Shown: piece after piece, positions 59,478 through 64,000 of the stretch
Numbering within the stretch: the stretch's first letter is position 1
Layout: the number at the start of each line of letters is the position of its first letter
Assembly: GCA_963971285.1 (NCBI GenBank)
Contig: OZ020244.1
Span: 19,840,001 to 19,904,000, forward strand
Length of the DNA stretch: 64,000 nt
Source: Astropecten irregularis
Lineage: Eukaryota; Echinodermata; Asteroidea; Paxillosida; Astropectinidae
Direction: 5' to 3'
Notes under the pieces: model-generated
What the model was told of the DNA's origin: nothing
Database searches by the model: none
Seen by the model: the letters and a program-made list of their open reading frames with translations, nothing else
Translations under genes and position numbers: made by a program

Positions 59478-59680
59478 TGCAAGAGGATTTGAAACTCAAA
59501 CGGGATTAATTTTCTTTGGCGCACGGCTCTTCAATATGATTAAATGTGCGGCCTTGTTGGTATTCAGTGTCAATGTCATTCGATGTTATTTATGAGATTT
59601 GTTTAAGGAGTAAAGTTCTAGCTGATTGAAATACCCTTCATGACACGCCCTCAAGGGGTTTTATTCGAGACTGTAACTTT

Positions 59681-60040
59681 TTAAAGGTAGAATCATACTT
59701 TGGTAAGAAACCAAAACATAAATTTTCACAGATGTACAGGTATGAAGATGGTGGTGGTAGGAAGATACCGTTAACATTTTTCCGCCTGAAATGGTGTACG
59801 TATCCATAGGCTAGTAAAAACAAATGATCGAAAATCTTTTTGATCGTTTAAAAGATCAAAAATAAAAGAGAAAAGACTTCAAAAATACTGTGGCTGTTTT
59901 TCACTGTTTTCGCAAAAGGTGGGCACCGCGTATGAGACTGAAATTTGCACAGATGACTGTTACTGTATCTGTCTTGATATTTTTGCCCGTCATGAATCTG
60001 TATTTCTTTGATAAAAAACAAAATATGATATTACCTTTAA
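59681..60040 (-). mobile_element. MITE family A, full-length copy, reverse
   Basis: TTAAAGGTAGAATCATACTT to AAATATGATATTACCTTTAA with TTAA at both edges. Confidence 0.92.
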
Positions 60041-60834
60041 TAATATCAGCCGTAGGGCATGCAGAAACCAACTCATCCATTATTGATACCGAATCTGGGG
60101 AGTTATGTGACCCGTGCTGTCAACGTGGACGTGCCAGTGTGCCTATAGTCCGGCTGATAATAATGTCAGATTTGCTCCTGGGCAGCTATATGGATCTATA
60201 GGCTTATACTCTCATGGAATTTCAAGAGCTTGTCCGCTAAAAATATCAAGCTACGCTCATTAATATAAACTTCCACTCAGACGCCGCATCAATTTCTCAC
60301 CTTATCGACATCGTGTTACACACGTCATCACTTATGGTATTTTTATTTTGTCAAAAAGGATTGTGTATAGAGCCTTGAGTCAGTGAAGATGCCTGGTCGT
60401 GCCAGTATTGGCTGATCCAGGGGAATGAAAATTAATGTCGGTGCAGCGCTGGTCGTCTTTGTCGTCTACATAATTATATGCAACAGGGTAATTACGGCTT
60501 CTGAACTTTTGCACTCTGCAAGTAATTGCGCCCTTTTATCGAATTAGCGCGCGATCAGCTGATCCGGGACATGTAAAGGAGCCCCTCGCTCATAGCACTT
60601 AGCACGATACATTGTATTCAATTCATACGCCGTTTTTCTCCGATTCAAAATGACGAGAGTTTTTAAGAGGTTACTGTAGGTCATTGCCTCCGAGATCAAA
60701 ACGGTAATAAAGGTCAACCCCCCGTCTACGTGTATTGACGTTGTGACACTGTACTTTCCATTATACAGGATGCCCGTAGAGGCGGGTTGTGGATTTAGAA
60801 CCCCACGGACGTGTGGGTGGGTTTTTTTTTTTTT

Positions 60835-60875
60835 GCACTAGCAAACAGAAGTCGCAGGTTCGATCCCTGCCAGAG
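60835..60875 (+). repeat. tRNA-like B-box fragment
   Basis: GTCGCAGGTTCGATCCCTGCC resembles a tRNA T-arm, but the upstream sequence is a poly-T tract with no A box or cloverleaf. Probably a SINE scrap. Confidence 0.35.
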
Positions 60876-62824
60876 AAATCATCACATCACTATGACGATT
60901 ATATCTTCGTTTTCTTCAGTCTTTGTTTCTCCCACACACGCACTGCCAAGGTTGGACACGACCTGATTGAACTGCGGACCAGTCTCCCACGCACCATCAC
61001 AAAACGTCGTCCGCACCGTCGCTGGCTCAGTTTTCCCCCGTGGTGCCTCGACGGTAGTTCCGCTGATCCATGGAGGAGCCTTCCTCCACGGCTGAACCTA
61101 CATTAAGTCATACAAACTACAGAAGCAAACTGGTTCCATTAACATTCCCACAGCGACGATGAAACCAATCGGCAACGGACGTTTGATGCATGTTCCCTGA
61201 GTGCATCTATTATGCTACACCCTGAATGGCCCACCAAAAGACGAAGCCGTATACATGTGTGTCCAGACCTCACCGCATTCACCTCAGCAATTGTACTCCC
61301 TCCCCACCACCGCTTAACCCCCTCCCTGCCCCTCTTCCCCTCTCCCGGGACCCCTTGTATCTCTCTGAAAGGCTATTATCTCAGATCCTTTTAGACAAAA
61401 TTGTCTGTCGGATTGTCCGGGTTAACTACTTCTGAGATTGAAAAACGAGTGTCCTTTTTGGTTGTAATCGGATGAGGCGTATAGACGGGACAGGGTCTGG
61501 CATTCAACCCCCTCTGCGGGACTTTTCTTTTCAGGTTGTCACGTAACATCCATCAGTCAGCACAAGGCCTCGTGCACCACCATCATAATAATTGCTTCAG
61601 GAACAACTCAACAGCTTTCTCTCTTCTCAAGGAACATGACTGAAAACGCCTCATACAAGTAATTCCGTAAACATGTACATATTCTTCTCCAAACTTTAAA
61701 ACGGACCGTTTTGTGACGAATGGTTTAACCATGGAGGTAGGGGATGGTTTAACCAAGGGCAGTGAATGGGCACAATGTTTCTCAACGAGCGCTGAATCTG
61801 GAACTTCACTTAGCAGTTAGCAAGACTTCCGTAAGCTCTGAAAAAAAAAAGATCATGCACATCACACCATATTCCGACCCCCTCCCCCCCTCCCTATACA
61901 CCTACCCACCTTCCTCCATCGATTAAATCCAAGGCTCAACTTTCCCATGCATATTTCACGGCGACAGCATTCGTCAAATTGTGGATCAAGAGAGAGAAGT
62001 GTTTATGCATAAGTCTTCGGTGGCATCACGTCAAGAAACGGCAGTGCGATGCTGCAGTAGTTATGTATATGCCATCGGGCAAAGTTTGCCCAGAGATCAT
62101 GCTTCATCGACTCGGTGAATATTCCGACAGTATATTTGACAGCGACACACAAACTAAACATGACTTCGTGAATTGGTCACGTTTCTGCAAACATTTTTCA
62201 AGAACACAATTAGGCCTAAGTATATACTTCTTCAAGGTAAGTAGTTTCTGCGGCACAGGACCCCCCCCCCCCCTCCCGCCCCGTCCCCAAAAAGAGGGGA
62301 GGGGCGAAAGTGCGTGTGACGGATTAGGCCAATGCCTTGAGCTGGTAATTGTGTGATCAGGAAAAAAAACATGGGATAACCTTGTCCTGGGCATACCGAT
62401 GTCCAGCAAACAATAATTACTGTCAACTTCGTTTTTGCTCTTTCGATTTACCTTATCGCAATGGTATTTCATCATCAGGCAGTGTAACCACAGAGCAGGC
62501 AGCTGAAACACACAATATACCTTGGCCTTGGCCGTCTTGAAACACCCGAGATTATAGCCTATTTTTAAAATAAACTTTTAGCAACCAATTTGCTCATTAT
62601 TTTTTAGAAAGAATTCGCACCTCTGTGTGTCTTATGACGGTGATTCGTGATTTGCCTTATTATTCAAGGATATTTTTCACCAGGACAGTTACAAGCTAAC
62701 AAGGGAAGTGAGCTCGCTAGTACTGCAGCCGAGCCGTCAAACTACCTAGGTCTGCCAGGGCAAGGGGTCTAGACTCATTAGGTACCCGTGACATGACAAT
62801 TCGGGGAATTGACTCCGGACTTAC

Positions 62825-62912
62825 CTATGATCATTTCCAACGGGCGGCCGGCGTGGCTGTTGGCCGGCGGCGGCGGCGGTGACGATACCACGACCGGTAC
62901 TAGCTTCAGCAT
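62825..62912 (-). CDS. Exon 1A: first coding exon candidate (distal promoter)
   Basis: Coding starts at ATG 62910-62912 (A at -3) and runs 29 codons plus one G to the donor TCATAG|GTAAGT. The peptide opens MLKLVPVVVSSPPPPPA and ends in LEMII. It has a short hydrophobic start and a run of five prolines. The final G joins the first AA of exon 2 to make GAA (Glu), so the phase fits. The frame is closed just upstream by a TAA, which supports this ATG. A TATA box and E-box lie at the expected distance. It would need an intron of about 30.6 kb to exon 2. It may be one of several alternative starts; the leader is only predicted. Confidence 0.45.
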
Positions 62913-62959
62913 TATGATCCCAGCGGCTGTGATGATGACAAACGGGACCGTGACTGTGC

Positions 62960-63020
62960 TTAAGAATCCACGCGGGCAGCAACAGCAGCAGGGACAAATG
63001 TTATCATCTTACCAGGACAT
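62960..63020 (-). promoter_or_regulatory. Two upstream ORFs in the exon 1A 5' leader
   Basis: The predicted leader contains a minimal uORF (ATG-TCC-TGG-stop, 63009-63020). A second 16-codon uORF with A at -3 (ATG-ATA-ACA start, 62960-63007) follows and ends 48 nt before the main ATG at 62912. The first is in frame with the main ORF but closed by its stop; the second is in another frame. Such leaders commonly lower translation of the main ORF, but an effect here is inference. Confidence 0.4.
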
Positions 63021-63094
63021 GACAGCGGCTGACACTGATGCTAAACGCTCGGAAGAACGATTCGACCAAATGCGCCTTCACAATCGTATCGGGT

Positions 63095-63132
63095 GACTGA
63101 CCCGCCCCCTACTTTATACAAGCGTCACGTGA
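63095..63132 (-). promoter_or_regulatory. Core promoter of first exon 1A: E-box, TATA box, GC box
   Basis: Reading the minus strand there is TCACGTGA (palindromic E-box, 63125-63132), then TATAAA (63113-63118), then a GGGGGCGGG GC box (63102-63110). A TCAGTC initiator-like word follows at 63095-63100, but it lies only about 20 nt after the TATA box. The usual TATA-to-start spacing would put transcription start near 63085-63090. This lies about 175 nt upstream of the proposed ATG of exon 1A and gives independent support for a first exon there. Confidence 0.5.
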
Positions 63133-64000
63133 TGAATGGGTAAATCTCCTTGACGACGCGCATGAGCAGACTCTCCATCAGTACAGTAGTTGATGGGAAT
63201 TCAGTGTGCATATTCATTGAGTGTACCAAATGCGTAGTTTGGGCCCCTGAAATTTCCTCTCTTCTTAAATAGGACTCGCGGCACGCGACATTACCATCAC
63301 AAGTCACAAGTGGTTATTATAACAGATATAAATGGCACTGTCAGGTTGATCCTTGTAACTCAAAAAATTCTTTTTATAGCTTCCCATCAGCTTTTAGAAA
63401 GTCCGGAGTCGCTCCTGATACGAGACAGTCCTTGAGATCAGGTTTTCACCGCGGCCCACCATCAAGCAATTCCCAGGCCCGTACATTACATCAAATGCCA
63501 TTCTAATCTCTCTCAATTTTTCAAGCTCTGTCACAATTAATGACGCACATTGTGACGAATGTTCCCATGTATAGACCAGCTGTGTTCTATATTATCATCA
63601 CTTGGGGTAGTTTCGTTCACCGCGGTCGAGGCAGTGTGAACTTCGGTGCAGTTTCTTACCAAATGTCAAACTGTCAGAGTTTTTATTGAGCTATAGAGAA
63701 GTCGAGTGCTTTGCAATCAAACTTCTCTTTGATGAAGACACATCAGGGAATTTGTTCGACCAATCAGCAACAATGGGAGACTTTGGAGAACCGGTCTTCA
63801 AATCAACAGCGCGCGCGCAATTATTGTGAGCATGCGTGCGTTGTTTTGCGCCTGCGCTGTTGTGCGTGCGCGTGCGCTGTTGACTTGAAGACCGGTTCTC
63901 CAAAGTCTCCCATTGCTGCACACCCATGATCTGAATTCGAATGATCTAGCCAATCAATATGCTCAAAAATCATAGATATACATGTATAAGAAAATGATCT
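63133..64000. other. 5' flank of the gene
   Basis: Upstream of promoter 1A. Apart from the hairpin element at 63766-63920, I see no further feature. Confidence 0.5.
63766..63920. mobile_element. Hairpin MITE, CAATGGGAGACTTTGG ends
   Basis: The arms GGGAGACTTTGGAGAACCGG and CCGGTTCTCCAAAGTCTCCC are perfect for over 30 bp (with TCTTCAA / TTGAAGA next). The core is alternating purine-pyrimidine (GCGCGCGC, GTGCGTGCGCGTGCGC), a Z-DNA-prone sequence. It lies about 650 bp upstream of promoter 1A. Confidence 0.93.

Larger units (their letters stand above)
32182..62824 (-). other. Intron 1 (30.6 kb from exon 1A; 2.4 kb from exon 1B)
   Basis: Contains exon 1B, the candidate exon 1C and most of the window's repeats, each listed separately. 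Stretches 36.1-37.1, 37.5-39.4, 41.5-43.5, 44.4-45.5, 50.1-52.2, 52.9-54.1 and 60.1-62.8 kb show only simple sequence, homopolymer tracts and chance ORFs. Confidence 0.6.
1..63090 (-). other. Large multi-exon gene, uncharacterised disordered scaffold-like protein (gene model)
   Basis: Minus-strand locus assembled from splice sites. Exons 2 to 8 form one open reading frame with matching phases at every junction: exon 2 out phase 0, exon 3 in 0 out 1, exon 4 in 1 out 0, exon 5 in 0 out 2, exon 6 in 2 out 1, exon 7 in 1 out 1, exon 8 in 1 out 1. With exon 1A the coding length in the window is 1735 nt, 578 codons plus one base. The protein is Ser/Pro/Arg/Asp-rich with many basic-Ser phosphosite-like motifs and no recognisable folded domain or clear signal peptide. 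The gene continues beyond position 1, so any C-terminal domain that would name it is outside the window. I do not recognise the family. The function is unknown; a cytoplasmic or cytoskeletal scaffold is only an inference from composition. Confidence 0.8.

Noticed and set aside
61979..62356. Plus-strand 125-codon ORF with a strong donor (TTCAAG|GTAAGT near 62236)
   Set aside because: No convincing acceptor or partner exon on the plus strand and the length is within chance; kept only as a note.
1..64000. CRISPR arrays, operons, rRNA genes, bacterial promoters
   Set aside because: None seen; tandem repeats here are minisatellites without spacers and the gene structure is eukaryotic.

Overview
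This looks like a eukaryotic nuclear window from a marine invertebrate, most likely a deuterostome such as an echinoderm. The evidence is long introns with GT-AG borders, a very dense load of short inverted-repeat (MITE-like) elements, a tRNA-derived SINE, a CR1/L2-like LINE tail and no bacterial-style gene packing. The species call is an inference: the MITE termini resemble ones I associate with echinoderm and hemichordate genomes, but I cannot search a library.

The main content is one large gene on the minus strand. It appears to span nearly the whole window and to run off its left edge. I assembled it from splice signals, because apart from exon 2 its exons are too short to stand out as ORFs. 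In transcript order: alternative first exons (1A at 62825-62912, behind a TATA/E-box promoter; 1B at 34617-34713; a weaker candidate at 52700-52837), then exon 2 (31115-32181), exon 3 (27028-27130), exon 4 (23537-23631), exon 5 (19601-19758), exon 6 (5639-5766), a 24-nt microexon 7 (2151-2174) and exon 8 (359-430). Every junction from exon 2 to exon 8 agrees in reading phase, and each first-exon candidate ends in the phase exon 2 needs. The product is about 580 residues within the window. It is rich in Ser, Pro, Arg and acidic residues, looks intrinsically disordered, has no domain I recognise, and is open at the C-terminal end of the window. Its most distinctive parts are a tandem pair of dynein-light-chain (LC8)-like motifs in exon 2 and an S-R-I-[FY]-Q-R-R motif that occurs twice, in exons 2 and 5.

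The remaining sequence (about 97%) is intron and 5' flank filled with repeats. These include two TIR families with probable TTAA target sites (about 13 copies); several hairpin MITE families whose ends share GGG(G)(C/T)(C/T)(A/G)ATTTCA; a GAAACGGAG(G)CTTAGGCTC-ended family (3 copies); a complete 871-bp hAT-like element with a perfect 8-bp target-site duplication; two large minisatellites (15-bp units at 541-1200, 19-20-bp units at 17822-18232); a 140-bp tandem duplication carrying TGACGTCA; and several perfect or near-perfect palindromes. I see no rRNA, intact tRNA, CRISPR or prokaryotic feature. Nearly all ORFs of 60-170 codons outside the exons are what chance gives in AT-rich DNA.
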